Shown here: in pieces, positions 31,134 to 38,776 of the stretch
Layout: every line of letters starts with the position of its first letter
Numbering within the stretch: the stretch's first letter is position 1
DNA from: a virus
Reading direction: 5' to 3' (one strand)
DNA length: 64,000 nt
Virus record (IMG/VR): IMGVR_UViG_3300032722_000006
Location: 62,001-126,000 of that record
Made by a program: the position numbers and the translations under genes
The notes under the pieces: model-generated
The model's input: only the letters and a program-made list of their open reading frames with translations
Databases searched by the model: none
Told to the model about the DNA's origin: nothing

Positions 31134-31196
31134 GACCACTTAGGTGGTCTTGGGCGGCCCACCGTTGCCCTCACGTGGGCCTTTTGGGTCCAAGAC
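31134..31196 (-). ncRNA. structured intergenic RNA candidate
   Basis: Nested stems GTCTTGG/CCAAGAC (31147-31153 with 31190-31196) and GGCCCAC/GTGGGCC (31156-31162 with 31175-31181), plus a hairpin GACCAC-TTAG-GTGGTC (31134-31149) that shares three bases with the outer stem. A TGGTAGGAT box at 31202-31210 would transcribe it leftward into the membrane protein gene. Confidence 0.4.
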
Positions 31197-31201
31197 AGGG
31201 T

Positions 31202-31207
31202 ATCCTA
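31202..31207 (-). promoter_or_regulatory. extended -10 (TAGGAT) with long leader
   Basis: TG-G-TAGGAT about 100 bases before the next start codon, so unlike most others it would give a leadered RNA. Confidence 0.4.
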
Positions 31208-31234
31208 CCACCTGCCCGGGCAATTGTCTGTGGG

Positions 31235-31678
31235 TCAATGAAGTGTAAGAATGATCGCAATGGGCACGAGGCACACAAGATGGAAGATTTGGTCCATCGT
31301 GATGACGAGAATGGCCCCTACGGGCGTCGACATCATTGCAATCATTGCGGACTTGTCGTCAATTCTCGTATCATCGAACGCAGGGTGATGTCGCACGTGC
31401 TTCGCCCACCACATGACAGGCCTGTAACTGTCAATGAAAAAGTGCGTGAAGAACAGGATGCAGATGACTGCAACACATGCAAAGACGTTGATGTTCAGAG
31501 CGCATGCCCACGCCGGAAAGAACAGCAACGTGTACTCAGCGCAGTGCCGAGCTCGAACACGAGCGTCCTGTGACTTGGCAATTGCCATCTTGTGCGACTG
31601 AAACGTCCAATCAACAAAGAAGTGCCAGAGCATGAGAAGCGAGAACAATCCGCCTACTTCAGAGAAGTACCTGGTCAT
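31235..31678 (-). CDS. DUF3307-like membrane protein
   Basis: A 147-residue protein with about four transmembrane helices. LWHFFVDWTFQSHKMAIAKS and ARHCAEYTLLFF match the DUF3307 pattern (H-x-x-x-D-x-x-x-Q and a conserved H in the second helix). Function of the family is unknown. ATGA overlap with the upstream gene. Confidence 0.65.
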   Translation of the reverse strand: MTRYFSEVGGLFSLLMLWHFFVDWTFQSHKMAIAKSQDARVRARHCAEYTLLFFPAWACALNINVFACVAVICILFFTHFFIDSYRPVMWWAKHVRHHPAFDDTRIDDKSAMIAMMSTPVGAILVITMDQIFHLVCLVPIAIILTLH

Positions 31679-31944
31679 GTGTCCTTCTTCTTTGCAATGT
31701 TCGAACGTGGTTGACCAAGCTTGAGGTTGCCACTTTTCTGTCGTTGGAGGCGATTGACCTTGAACTTCTCGCCCTTGTAGACGATCGTCTGGTTGCCCAC
31801 GTCATCGTTCATGACAGTCCGTGTCACGCTCTCCTCAATCAGATCACCCGTCTTCAGCTCGACAACGTCAAACGTCACCTTCCAATGGTTCTCAGCGCGA
31901 GCGGTGCTCTCACCTGCCGGGCACATCTTGGGAGAGTAACCCAT
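31675..31944 (-). CDS. hypothetical protein
   Basis: An 89-residue protein, basic at the C-terminus (SNIAKKKDT), with CPAGES near the start. The ATG at 31944 overlaps the RNA ligase stop (TGATG) and has AAAGG upstream; an in-frame TTG one codon earlier is rejected. No family recognised. Confidence 0.55.
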   Translation of the reverse strand: MGYSPKMCPAGESTARAENHWKVTFDVVELKTGDLIEESVTRTVMNDDVGNQTIVYKGEKFKVNRLQRQKSGNLKLGQPRSNIAKKKDT

Positions 31945-32816
31945 CAACCGCCTTTATTCTCGTAGAGGGAAGTCTGGACATGCTTACGGAACAGATCTGA
32001 CGTCCTCTTCCCGATCGCCTTTCGCGCGTCCTTCGAGTCGACGATCTCACCTGCACCTTCACGGGTGACGTCCTCGACCATCGCGACGATGACATCCTTC
32101 ATGCGATCGAGACCGATCCCGGGATCGAGCTTGTCGAGGACGTGCTGCAACCGCGTAGGTGTGACCCACTCGTTCGCGATATCATCAGCAGCCTCGAGCA
32201 CCGCTAGCTTCGCAGGGTCGCCGACCTCGCGAGGCTTCGCTGTCTCACGTTCTTCGGCGCGCTTGTGCTTGCAGATGACGCGAGACCCGTCGTTCGTCTT
32301 GAATTCCTTCACTGGACGCAGTACGACCCCTTCACGGGGTTGATCGCCTTCGATCCCCCTGCGCTTTGCGACGATGGACGGTGCATCACGCTCAGCGTCG
32401 ATCGCCTCGAACGTGGACGGGATGCGCTTGTACGGGACGAACTCGAGACCCATGCGCTCGACAATCTGACATGCGTTGTCCTGGTCGAGCCAGCAGTCGC
32501 CCACCTTGACCTCGAACGCAATGAAACACAGCGTCTTTCCGTAGCGCCACGACTGTCCTTGCTGCTTTCCGCCGTACGCCTCACCAAAGATCACGATCTC
32601 AGGATGACCGATCGCCTCGAAGCCAGCCTTGAGCGCATCAACGTCAAAGATCTTGACGAAGTTATCGTGTTTCTCACCGCCGGCGAAAAGGTGCACGGTG
32701 CCCTCCTTCCACGAGATGTGCGCGGACGTGCCGTGCACCTTCTCAGAAGCAAAGAGTTCCTTGAAAAGGAGGAAGTCTTGTTCCTTGTATGCGTTCGCAA
32801 TGTGCATGTATCCCAT
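31944..32816 (-). CDS. Rnl2-like RNA ligase
   Basis: A 290-residue ligase with catalytic lysine K26 in SEKVHGTSAHI, motif IIIa IFGEAYGG, motif IV EGVVLRP and motif V VICKHKR, followed by a helical C-terminal domain of about 90 residues like that of T4 Rnl2. Rnl2 enzymes seal nicks in duplex RNA. GGAGA precedes the ATG and TAATAT lies further upstream, so this gene has a normal leader. Confidence 0.82.
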   Translation of the reverse strand: MGYMHIANAYKEQDFLLFKELFASEKVHGTSAHISWKEGTVHLFAGGEKHDNFVKIFDVDALKAGFEAIGHPEIVIFGEAYGGKQQGQSWRYGKTLCFIAFEVKVGDCWLDQDNACQIVERMGLEFVPYKRIPSTFEAIDAERDAPSIVAKRRGIEGDQPREGVVLRPVKEFKTNDGSRVICKHKRAEERETAKPREVGDPAKLAVLEAADDIANEWVTPTRLQHVLDKLDPGIGLDRMKDVIVAMVEDVTREGAGEIVDSKDARKAIGKRTSDLFRKHVQTSLYENKGG

Positions 32817-32836
32817 AGTGTGTCTCCGTAATGATA

Positions 32837-33091
32837 TTAGATGCCTTCTACCGTGGCTCCGACAGCTGCAAACCTCTCGTATAGTTCACACGCCTCGCGG
32901 CGAGAGACGCAGCGTAGAATGCACACGCGTTCGCCCGCCCGGACTCGATTGTAGGCCTTGATGACGTCAGCCAGAGGCCGAGGTAGTCTGTTATCACCAT
33001 GGTGAAATTCCCTGATGAGTTTTAGTATCGCAAGCTTGTCACCGTCGACGCATGTGAGGTACGTATCGAACGTAGGAACAGGATCTGGCAA
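32837..33091 (-). CDS. ribosomal protein bL12 C-terminal-domain-like protein
   Basis: An 84-residue protein that lines up with the bL12 C-terminal domain: TFDTYLTCVDGDKLAILKLIRE matches the EFDVIL...NKVAVIKAVR strand-helix (including Lys, Ile, Lys and Arg of the factor-binding helix), and VSRREACELYERFAAVGATVE matches the final helix-strand. The N-terminal dimerisation domain is absent. It could recruit translation GTPases or mimic the stalk. There is no ATG: a TTG at 33091 is the first start, and the frame overlaps the upstream gene in the -1 frame. Confidence 0.65.
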   Translation of the reverse strand: MPDPVPTFDTYLTCVDGDKLAILKLIREFHHGDNRLPRPLADVIKAYNRVRAGERVCILRCVSRREACELYERFAAVGATVEGI

Positions 33092-33294
33092 GATCTCGTA
33101 CGGACCGGCATCATACGTTCTGCATCATCGTACTCAACGATCTCGTATCGAAGATCCTCATGCGGTGACATCACGTACTTCATCGTGAGTGCTTCACACA
33201 TGACGTCAGCCTTCTCACGCTCCCTTATGCCTTCAGCGATCTTGTGATGACCTATGCGACCTACCCCTGTGCCACTTCTGGACTCGACAATCAA
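33022..33294 (-). CDS. hypothetical protein with frame problems at both ends
   Basis: Protein-like from LIVESRSGTGVGRIGHHKIA to YEIVEYDDAERMMPV. The only nearby ATG (33305, behind GAGGG) reads four codons MKLF then stops, but a -1 shift there would give MKLFLIVESRSG. At its 3' end it overlaps the bL12-like frame by 70 bases, again in the -1 direction. Either a TTG start is used or the sequence carries indels. Confidence 0.45.
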   Translation of the reverse strand: MIVESRSGTGVGRIGHHKIAEGIREREKADVMCEALTMKYVMSPHEDLRYEIVEYDDAERMMPVRTRSCQILFLRSIRTSHASTVTSLRY

Positions 33295-33312
33295 AACAGT
33301 TTCATGTGTCCC

Positions 33313-33483
33313 TCACGGATCCCACGTCATCCCGCGGGCTTTCTTTTCGTGTCGTGTGAGAAGCCACCACACGAGAGCAACCAACTGCCTGTGACTCATC
33401 TCGTCAATGTCGTGCAGCTTAAGCGACCTTGCGAGCCTCAGCAGGTTCTCGTGCTTAGCTCGCTTGAGGTCTGACTTTTTCAT
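33313..33483 (-). CDS. small SAP/Rho-N-like protein (56 aa)
   Basis: MKKSDLKRAKHENLLRLARS, then DIDEMSHRQLVALVWWLL: two short helices joined by an acidic turn as in SAP or Rho N-terminal domains that bind nucleic acid. ATGA overlap with the upstream zinc-ribbon gene. Confidence 0.6.
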   Translation of the reverse strand: MKKSDLKRAKHENLLRLARSLKLHDIDEMSHRQLVALVWWLLTRHEKKARGMTWDP

Positions 33484-33764
33484 CGTTGAGGGTTGTTGCC
33501 GTTCTTCCTACCTTGCAATGCAACACGCATGATAGCAGGAATCTCCTTGTTGGGATCCGGGATCTCATGCTTAGCATAGCACACAGCGCAGGTAAGGTAG
33601 TACGTGTAGTAGCTCTTGCCCGATTCTGGTTCTCGCATGTCACAGTATCCTTCATGGAACTGTGTCATGACATCATCAGCGTCAGCTTCAAGCTCTGACT
33701 CGCACTTGGCACATGTGAACCGGTGTCTCCAGTTCGACCAGTCAACCTTCTTGATGATCTTCAT
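33480..33764 (-). CDS. zinc-ribbon protein
   Basis: A 94-residue protein with CAKCE and, 35 residues later, CAVCYAKHE forming a probable four-Cys zinc site; CDM lies between. GAAGGTG precedes the ATG. Part of a small-gene operon with ATGA coupling to the SAP-like gene. Function unknown. Confidence 0.6.
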   Translation of the reverse strand: MKIIKKVDWSNWRHRFTCAKCESELEADADDVMTQFHEGYCDMREPESGKSYYTYYLTCAVCYAKHEIPDPNKEIPAIMRVALQGRKNGNNPQR

Positions 33765-33765
33765 C

Positions 33766-33969
33766 CTACACCTTCTTCTGTACCTCGATGTACGCCGCGA
33801 GGGCCTTGAAGAGCTTCTCTGCGTCGGACGGGATCAGAGAGAATCTGACAGTGCGTCCAGGGTTGTAGCGAGGTTGCATCTCAAAAGAGAACTCTCCCTT
33901 TGAGGTTTCCGCGCCCGGGTCGATGATGTGCATTTGTACAACTTTTTGTCCTTCATTTTCAATCATCAT
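33766..33969 (-). CDS. hypothetical protein
   Basis: A 67-residue protein; its start (ATGATG) overlaps the last 11 bases of the endonuclease gene and has AAGGAAG upstream inside that gene. GEFSFEMQPRYNPGRTVRFSL suggests a small beta sheet followed by a helix. Confidence 0.5.
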   Translation of the reverse strand: MMIENEGQKVVQMHIIDPGAETSKGEFSFEMQPRYNPGRTVRFSLIPSDAEKLFKALAAYIEVQKKV

Positions 33970-34354
33970 GAACTTCCTTTGCTAGCCAGTGTGATTTGTT
34001 TGCGTATTGTAGAACGCGCTTTAGATAATCAAAATTCTCAATGATTCCAAGATTCAAATTACAACGTGCATGCAACAAACCTCTGACCGTGTTTGTCTGA
34101 TGATCGTGATCAATGTATGGTGGCATGTTTGGCGTAAACGGTTTCAAACATATCAAACACACACCTTTACATGCAATCAACAACGCATCATACGCAGGTT
34201 TCCCAATACCATACATTTGACATAGACGAGTATCACTCGTTGGTGCACACGTATAGCAAAATGCGCGCTTGTTGCCAACAGCATAATGATCAAATTCATT
34301 ACCACATACACGACAAATTAAGCGTCTAGGAATTCGTCGAACACCTCTAGTCAT
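33959..34354 (-). CDS. endonuclease VII-like HNH nuclease
   Basis: A 131-residue protein: CRVCGNEF and CYTC zinc pair, then CLICLKPF and the His-Me core YIDHDHQTNTVRGLLHARCNLNLG, typical of the recombination endonuclease VII family (Holliday-junction-type or homing). TACAGT ends 7 bases before the ATG. AT-rich compared with its neighbours, consistent with acquisition as a mobile gene. Confidence 0.8.
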   Translation of the reverse strand: MTRGVRRIPRRLICRVCGNEFDHYAVGNKRAFCYTCAPTSDTRLCQMYGIGKPAYDALLIACKGVCLICLKPFTPNMPPYIDHDHQTNTVRGLLHARCNLNLGIIENFDYLKRVLQYANKSHWLAKEVHDD

Positions 34355-34361
34355 GGTCACC

Positions 34362-34367
34362 ACTGTA
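34362..34367 (-). promoter_or_regulatory. leaderless extended -10 (TACAGT)
   Basis: TG-G-TACAGT, 7 bases before ATG 34354. Confidence 0.4.
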
Positions 34368-34391
34368 CCACCTCGGGGCCACAAATTTCAC

Positions 34392-34607
34392 TCACCAGAG
34401 GTCCCATGTGCTCATCGTGGGGGCGTTGAAGCACTCGTCATCGAAACTCTCAGGATCGAGGACGAATCTCCGGGTAATGCGATTGAGTGCGCGCCGGTGG
34501 CGCCTGTTTGCTATCCTCTTGTGATCGCGGATACACTGTGATGAGATGCAGGCATAACGCTTGACGTGGCTGCAGTCTGCCTGGACTGCGGGCTTTGATG
34601 TGATCAT
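34392..34607 (-). CDS. small hypothetical protein
   Basis: A 71-residue protein with a basic middle (HKRIANRRHRRALNRITRR) and an acidic end. AGGAG lies 9 bases before the ATG. No recognised domain. Confidence 0.5.
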   Translation of the reverse strand: MITSKPAVQADCSHVKRYACISSQCIRDHKRIANRRHRRALNRITRRFVLDPESFDDECFNAPTMSTWDLW

Positions 34608-34673
34608 GGACAGGGTCTCCTTTCGAGCACCCTAAAGCATGTCACCCTCCATCATCATGATCGTACCTATCAC

Positions 34674-34934
34674 TCACTCGTGCGGATAGCCTTCAAACTG
34701 AGGCTCTTCGCCATGAAGAAACCAGCGTTCGGCCTCGTAGTTCCAGTGCCTGATGTCGTGAAGGTTGAATTCGAACATGTAACTTCGAAGCTGAACGCAA
34801 AACGACAACCCGGCGTGGTTGCCACGAGAATTGATGTGCAGGTAGCAATCGAATCCCTTGAACGTCGTGCCAGTCTGATAACCGACCTCGAGCGCCTTGT
34901 TGCGTCCCAACGGCCTTGAGAAGTACTTGTGCAT
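34674..34934 (-). CDS. small hypothetical protein
   Basis: An 86-residue protein starting MHKYFSRPLGRNKALEVGYQ and ending EAERWFLHGEEPQFEGYPHE. GGAGA is well placed before ATG 34934; longer upstream starts are not supported. A compact beta-sheet fold is suggested by alternating aromatic strands. Confidence 0.55.
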   Translation of the reverse strand: MHKYFSRPLGRNKALEVGYQTGTTFKGFDCYLHINSRGNHAGLSFCVQLRSYMFEFNLHDIRHWNYEAERWFLHGEEPQFEGYPHE

Positions 34935-34972
34935 TGTGTTGTCTCCGTAGCTATCGAACCGCATGAATGATC

Positions 34973-35320
34973 TCAGATGAACTGGTGCCAGACGTAGCAC
35001 ACGAGCAGGAACCACGGGTAGACGAACGCAATGTCTAAGAACTTCCAGAAGATGCTGTTCGCAATTGCCTCGTTAAGAGCGTCTTTCTTCTTGTCGTCAG
35101 ACGTCTTCGTGTCAAGATCAGGCTTCTTTGTAATGCCCGCAACGTACGAAAAGATCGAGATGAAGAGCATGAGTCCAACTGCATGCCACATGTTCACCTG
35201 CAGATCCGTGAACCTGCCGAGGATGAACCACAACCAGAGCTTAGCGATGATGAATCCCGCAAAGATGTCACGGACGATGCCGAATGCCAACGAAACAAGT
35301 CCGCCGAATAGTGTAACCAT
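34973..35320 (-). CDS. membrane protein
   Basis: A 115-residue protein with three hydrophobic helices (LFGGLVSLAFGIVRDIFAGF, WHAVGLMLFISIFSYVAGI, FLDIAFVYPWFLLVCYVW) and a charged cytoplasmic loop (DTKTSDDKKKD). TACGAT ends 6 bases before the ATG. Function unknown. Confidence 0.65.
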   Translation of the reverse strand: MVTLFGGLVSLAFGIVRDIFAGFIIAKLWLWFILGRFTDLQVNMWHAVGLMLFISIFSYVAGITKKPDLDTKTSDDKKKDALNEAIANSIFWKFLDIAFVYPWFLLVCYVWHQFI

Positions 35321-35326
35321 GCGTCA

Positions 35327-35332
35327 ATCGTA
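35327..35332 (-). promoter_or_regulatory. leaderless -10 (TACGAT)
   Basis: TG immediately precedes the hexamer; 6 bases to ATG 35320. Confidence 0.5.
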
Positions 35333-35337
35333 CATCA

Positions 35338-36189
35338 TCACGGGATGTCTTTACACCCGCGTGTACCCGTCTCATACCACGCGAATCCCTCATAGTGAGC
35401 GACAGTCATCGGTCGGGCTCGACCCCGAACCCCTTGGATGTGGCCGCCCTTGAGGCCTGAGTGGTACGGACGTCCGCTCTCGTTGACGACCCATTCGTCG
35501 ATATTTCCAACCTGATCGTGCACGCCAAATGGACTGACACACGTGTCACGTGTCCCAGACGGCTCAAGAAGGTTGTCGAGCGCTTTCGCCTCAGGCCCAT
35601 CAGATGTCGTCGCCTTGAATACGTCCAGGCCCCGGGGCAGGAAATTGTCAGTGTTGCAAGCGTTCCTGTTGCGATGGTAACCGTCGCCGTACGGGTACGG
35701 ATGCATGTCAGGACCTTCGGCGGCGAACGTCCATTCGCTGTCAGTGCACAGACGCTTTCCGATCGCCTCGAGCTCACGCTTAGCGTCGTACCACGTCATC
35801 CACGACCTCGGACGGGTACCCAAAGTGTTAGGAAATTCAAAGCGATCAATGCAGAAATGTTTGTGCAACGTGTGCTCTGACAAACACCGAGTTGGGAACT
35901 TGAATTCTCCGCATCGACCAACTTCGGGACCCATCTGATCCGGATCTTCTGTGGGTTCTCCTTTGATGTCGACCCAACGCAGGCACACCTCTTCAACCTG
36001 CGGGCAATACTCACTGTCTACCTCTACCATGTCATCCGGGCACACAGACCGACCCACGTATTCATTGACAGGCACGGATGGTGTATCTACGGTCGCTGCA
36101 ACACGCAAATTTTCAATCGGTTGGGCACCAAATCCTGGTAGCGCGACACCCGCACAGACAAAAGCCCCGACGATTACAACTCTTTTCAT
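35338..36189 (-). CDS. exported formylglycine-generating-enzyme (FGE/SUMF1) family protein
   Basis: A 283-residue protein with a signal peptide (KRVVIVGAFVCAGVALPG), a Cys-rich linker, then the FGE C-type-lectin-like fold: FCIDRFEFPN, WMTWYDAKRELEAIGKRLC, SEWTFAAEG, YPYGDG, CVSPFGVHDQVGNIDEWV and YETGTRGC. The two active-site Cys of aerobic FGE are not evident, so a carbohydrate- or protein-binding role on the cell surface is as likely as sulphatase activation. Operon end after the ligase genes. Confidence 0.75.
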   Translation of the reverse strand: MKRVVIVGAFVCAGVALPGFGAQPIENLRVAATVDTPSVPVNEYVGRSVCPDDMVEVDSEYCPQVEEVCLRWVDIKGEPTEDPDQMGPEVGRCGEFKFPTRCLSEHTLHKHFCIDRFEFPNTLGTRPRSWMTWYDAKRELEAIGKRLCTDSEWTFAAEGPDMHPYPYGDGYHRNRNACNTDNFLPRGLDVFKATTSDGPEAKALDNLLEPSGTRDTCVSPFGVHDQVGNIDEWVVNESGRPYHSGLKGGHIQGVRGRARPMTVAHYEGFAWYETGTRGCKDIP

Positions 36190-36192
36190 CTG

Positions 36193-36507
36193 TTATTCTT
36201 CACCTTCGTAACACCGGTCGCACCAGTCACCGCTCCAACAGAGGTGTACGAATCCCAGATCAAAACTGTCGTGGGGCCCATCGTAGTAACAGTGGTGACG
36301 TCCAAGCGACCAATATTTTGTGAACGTAATCAAGTAGTAACTCGACTTCATAAAGTGCCACTCGAGCGTCTTCGCATCCTGGTACTGCTGTGACCAGCCC
36401 AGACCAAAGAGTTCAGTGTGAAACACCCAACGCCAACCAAGGATGCTGGGTCGAGCGATACCGTCCGGACTGACGTTTCTGTCAGGCTTTGTGGCAAAGA
36501 AAATCAT
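36193..36507 (-). CDS. hypothetical Trp/His-rich protein
   Basis: A 104-residue protein unusually rich in Trp, His, Tyr and Phe (WRWVFHTELFGLGWSQQY, HFMKSSYYLITFTKYWSLG, HLCWSGDWCDRC), ending with a CxxC. Small globular domain with a possible metal site. ATGA overlap with the DNA ligase gene upstream. Confidence 0.55.
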   Translation of the reverse strand: MIFFATKPDRNVSPDGIARPSILGWRWVFHTELFGLGWSQQYQDAKTLEWHFMKSSYYLITFTKYWSLGRHHCYYDGPHDSFDLGFVHLCWSGDWCDRCYEGEE

Positions 36508-37862
36508 GTAGCTTCAATGTACCTCACTCCTGCCTCAATGACCTTCGGATCAACATCAGCAGCCGAGCGGAGACGCATGTACACCGGAAAGCGCATCTTG
36601 CCGTCCTTGCTCAGACCGTCAGCAGTGAGCGGATCAGGTTGCGCCTTACACTCCACGATCTTGCCGATCCATGCATCTGGAGTATCGAGTTGGATCTGAG
36701 CACGTTCTGCGTCATTGAACCCGCCTCCGCACCGGGTGACGATGCCGTTTGGAAGCACTACGTAGAAACCTCCCCACAGTCCTTCACGCTTGCTACCGCG
36801 GTGTCCCTCATAGTGACCCACGATGACGCCTTCGTACGTGACGAAAGGCTTCAGTTTGAGGATATTCTCGCTGCGCTTGAAGACGTACGGCGTATTGAGG
36901 GTCTTCAGCATGACGCCTTCGAAACCTTCGTCCATGCACTTCGCGAAGTACGCCTTGAGCTCGAGCTCATTCTTCGCCATGATGTGCGGGACCTGCCGCA
37001 CAGGAGATCCTTCAGGAAGAGCGTCCATGATGACGCCGACGTTCGCAGCTCGGAGACGATACTGTTCGTCGTCCTCCTGCGATTCCCAACTCTTGATGCT
37101 CACACAGTCGAAGACGTTGTAGATGAGGTTACTGTCATCTTTCTTCGTCTTTGACGACATCAGGACGCTGGCACTCTCGTTCCAATCAGCAGCCATGGCC
37201 TCGCCATCGAGTACGCTGTTATCGAACGGTGCAGCCTCGAGCACAGCCTTGATGCGCGGGAGCGTATCGAGCACCGTGCCGTTGCGGGTGTAGAAGGTGA
37301 CCACACCCTGCTTCTTCACTGCGATGCAGCGCAGGCCATCGAGCTTCGGCTCGACACGGACCGGGTAGCTCACGGGCTCGAGGATCTTGATGCCTTCGCC
37401 TTTGACGAACTCGCTCTTGAGGGTGCATGCGAGCGCGACAGCAAAGCTCTTGACGATGCCTGGCCACACCTTGTTGATGCTCGACTCCTGCACGCCACAA
37501 CGCAGGTTCTTCAGGAGGATGCGTAGGCACCACTTCTGGAGCGTCTCATTGGGCATTGACCTGAAGCGACTCTCCACCAGAGCCTTCGCTGCATTTCCCG
37601 TCACCTTCCGTGTGGACAGCTGCGTCTGTAGCGTATCAAGAAAATCCTCAAGAAATTCATCATCACTGATCTCATGTGAGAGCACGCCCGGCTTGGGCAT
37701 CTTGAACTTGTTGACGTAGTACACCGTGTAGGGATCCTGCGCCGCCACGAACACACGCTTCAGGAGCTCGTTTTTTCGATGAAGCTCCAGGATGTCGCGC
37801 TTCGCATTGCTTCCAGCAGTCGCCTCAAGCTCTTCGAGAATGTCAATGACCGTGTCGCTCAT
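36504..37862 (-). CDS. ATP-dependent DNA ligase
   Basis: A 452-residue ligase: helical N-terminal domain, nucleotidyl lysine K173 in VEPKLDGLR, motif III YTRNGT, motif IIIa VFDCV, motif IV EGVMLK, motif V LKLKPF and an OB domain with GGGFN. Size and motif order resemble T4 gp30 ligase. It would seal DNA nicks in replication. TAAGGT ends 6 bases before the ATG, although AAGGTGG could also serve as a ribosome site; ATGA overlap with the upstream gene. Confidence 0.88.
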   Translation of the reverse strand: MSDTVIDILEELEATAGSNAKRDILELHRKNELLKRVFVAAQDPYTVYYVNKFKMPKPGVLSHEISDDEFLEDFLDTLQTQLSTRKVTGNAAKALVESRFRSMPNETLQKWCLRILLKNLRCGVQESSINKVWPGIVKSFAVALACTLKSEFVKGEGIKILEPVSYPVRVEPKLDGLRCIAVKKQGVVTFYTRNGTVLDTLPRIKAVLEAAPFDNSVLDGEAMAADWNESASVLMSSKTKKDDSNLIYNVFDCVSIKSWESQEDDEQYRLRAANVGVIMDALPEGSPVRQVPHIMAKNELELKAYFAKCMDEGFEGVMLKTLNTPYVFKRSENILKLKPFVTYEGVIVGHYEGHRGSKREGLWGGFYVVLPNGIVTRCGGGFNDAERAQIQLDTPDAWIGKIVECKAQPDPLTADGLSKDGKMRFPVYMRLRSAADVDPKVIEAGVRYIEAT

Positions 37863-38101
37863 GGGTCCACCTTACCACAGCCGCCCGCGGGTTGCACAAG
37901 TGCCCGGGCAAGAAGACTTGCTTCGATGCTTGTCATGACAGTGCGAATCGCTTCGCCGTCGTCATTTATCTGAACGATCTCAATCTCTCCCGAACGTCGA
38001 TCGCGATAGACGTAGATCGTTGATCGATCGTCAGCATCGTCATGCTCAAAGATCTGATCGCAGGAGTCCCTATACGTGTCGAGGTTGATGATGTCTCCCA
38101 T
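37859..38101 (-). CDS. small hypothetical protein
   Basis: An 80-residue protein starting MGDIINLDTYRDSCDQIFEHDD, then a predicted beta hairpin (STIYVYRDRRSGEIEIVQIND) and a helix (SIEASLLARALVQ). AGGAGATCGAA precedes the ATG. Coupled by ATGA to the DNA ligase gene. Confidence 0.6.
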   Translation of the reverse strand: MGDIINLDTYRDSCDQIFEHDDADDRSTIYVYRDRRSGEIEIVQINDDGEAIRTVMTSIEASLLARALVQPAGGCGKVDP

Positions 38102-38110
38102 TTCGATCTC

Positions 38111-38545
38111 CTACAGAAGCTTCAACACGTTTAGATCGTGGACTATGCAGCGACCGACGGGCGTGATGAACGTGTGCTTGACAACACGTACCTCATGAGG
38201 AACACCCGAGATTACCTTGCGTTCAGAGACCCTTACCGGTCCTGAATACATCAGTAGCGATCCTTTCGGAACAGGCGCCTTTCCATCATCACCATGATAT
38301 TTTTCGAGCGGAGCGAACGGATACACACCACGCTCAGTCGAAATCTTCATGTCAAACTTTGCCATCACTGGGTGACCGGTGACAAGCGCTGAGGCGATCT
38401 CGTTGTTCTTCAACGAGACGGGTGCTTTGTAGGGTGCCGGGATCGCTCGCTTGGACGAAATCGGTCCTGTTTGCGGATCCTTCCACTCGATCGTAGTGTC
38501 CACCGCAATCTTGATGGGCTTTTTATTGTTGGTGTAGTGCCGCAT
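38111..38545 (-). CDS. hypothetical protein
   Basis: A 144-residue protein, basic at the N-terminus (HYTNNKKPIKIAVD) with many Pro and Val residues in probable beta strands. First gene of the DNA-ligase operon; TAGTAT ends 6 bases before the ATG. No family recognised. Confidence 0.6.
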   Translation of the reverse strand: MRHYTNNKKPIKIAVDTTIEWKDPQTGPISSKRAIPAPYKAPVSLKNNEIASALVTGHPVMAKFDMKISTERGVYPFAPLEKYHGDDGKAPVPKGSLLMYSGPVRVSERKVISGVPHEVRVVKHTFITPVGRCIVHDLNVLKLL

Positions 38546-38551
38546 AGAACA

Positions 38552-38557
38552 ATACTA
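38552..38557 (-). promoter_or_regulatory. leaderless extended -10 (TAGTAT)
   Basis: TG-G-TAGTAT, 6 bases before ATG 38545. Confidence 0.5.
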
Positions 38558-38559
38558 CC

Positions 38560-38776
38560 ACCCGTGGAGTGTACTTTACACAGTACGACAATGGGCCCGT
38601 GTCTCCGACGTTTGCTGTCGTATGACCGGGCCCTACGTTACTTGCGATAGGCAGTTCTCGCGTTCACATTCTCTTATCAAGTGACCCGCATGCGTGTGTT
38701 ACACGCTGCCCGGGCGCTTACTTGTGGGGGCCAAAGCACACTCCCCCAACGTTAGAACACTGTGTTTTTTCTCATG
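38560..38776. other. non-coding interval with inverted repeats
   Basis: No protein-like frame. GGGCCCG (38593-38599) pairs with CGGGCCC (38627-38633), and GCGTGT/ACACGC forms a second hairpin near 38692-38706. Probably termination or a small structured RNA between operons. Confidence 0.35.

Noticed and set aside
35338-36189. Diversity-generating retroelement target
   Set aside because: The FGE-type fold is typical of such targets, but no reverse transcriptase or template repeat is present in the window.
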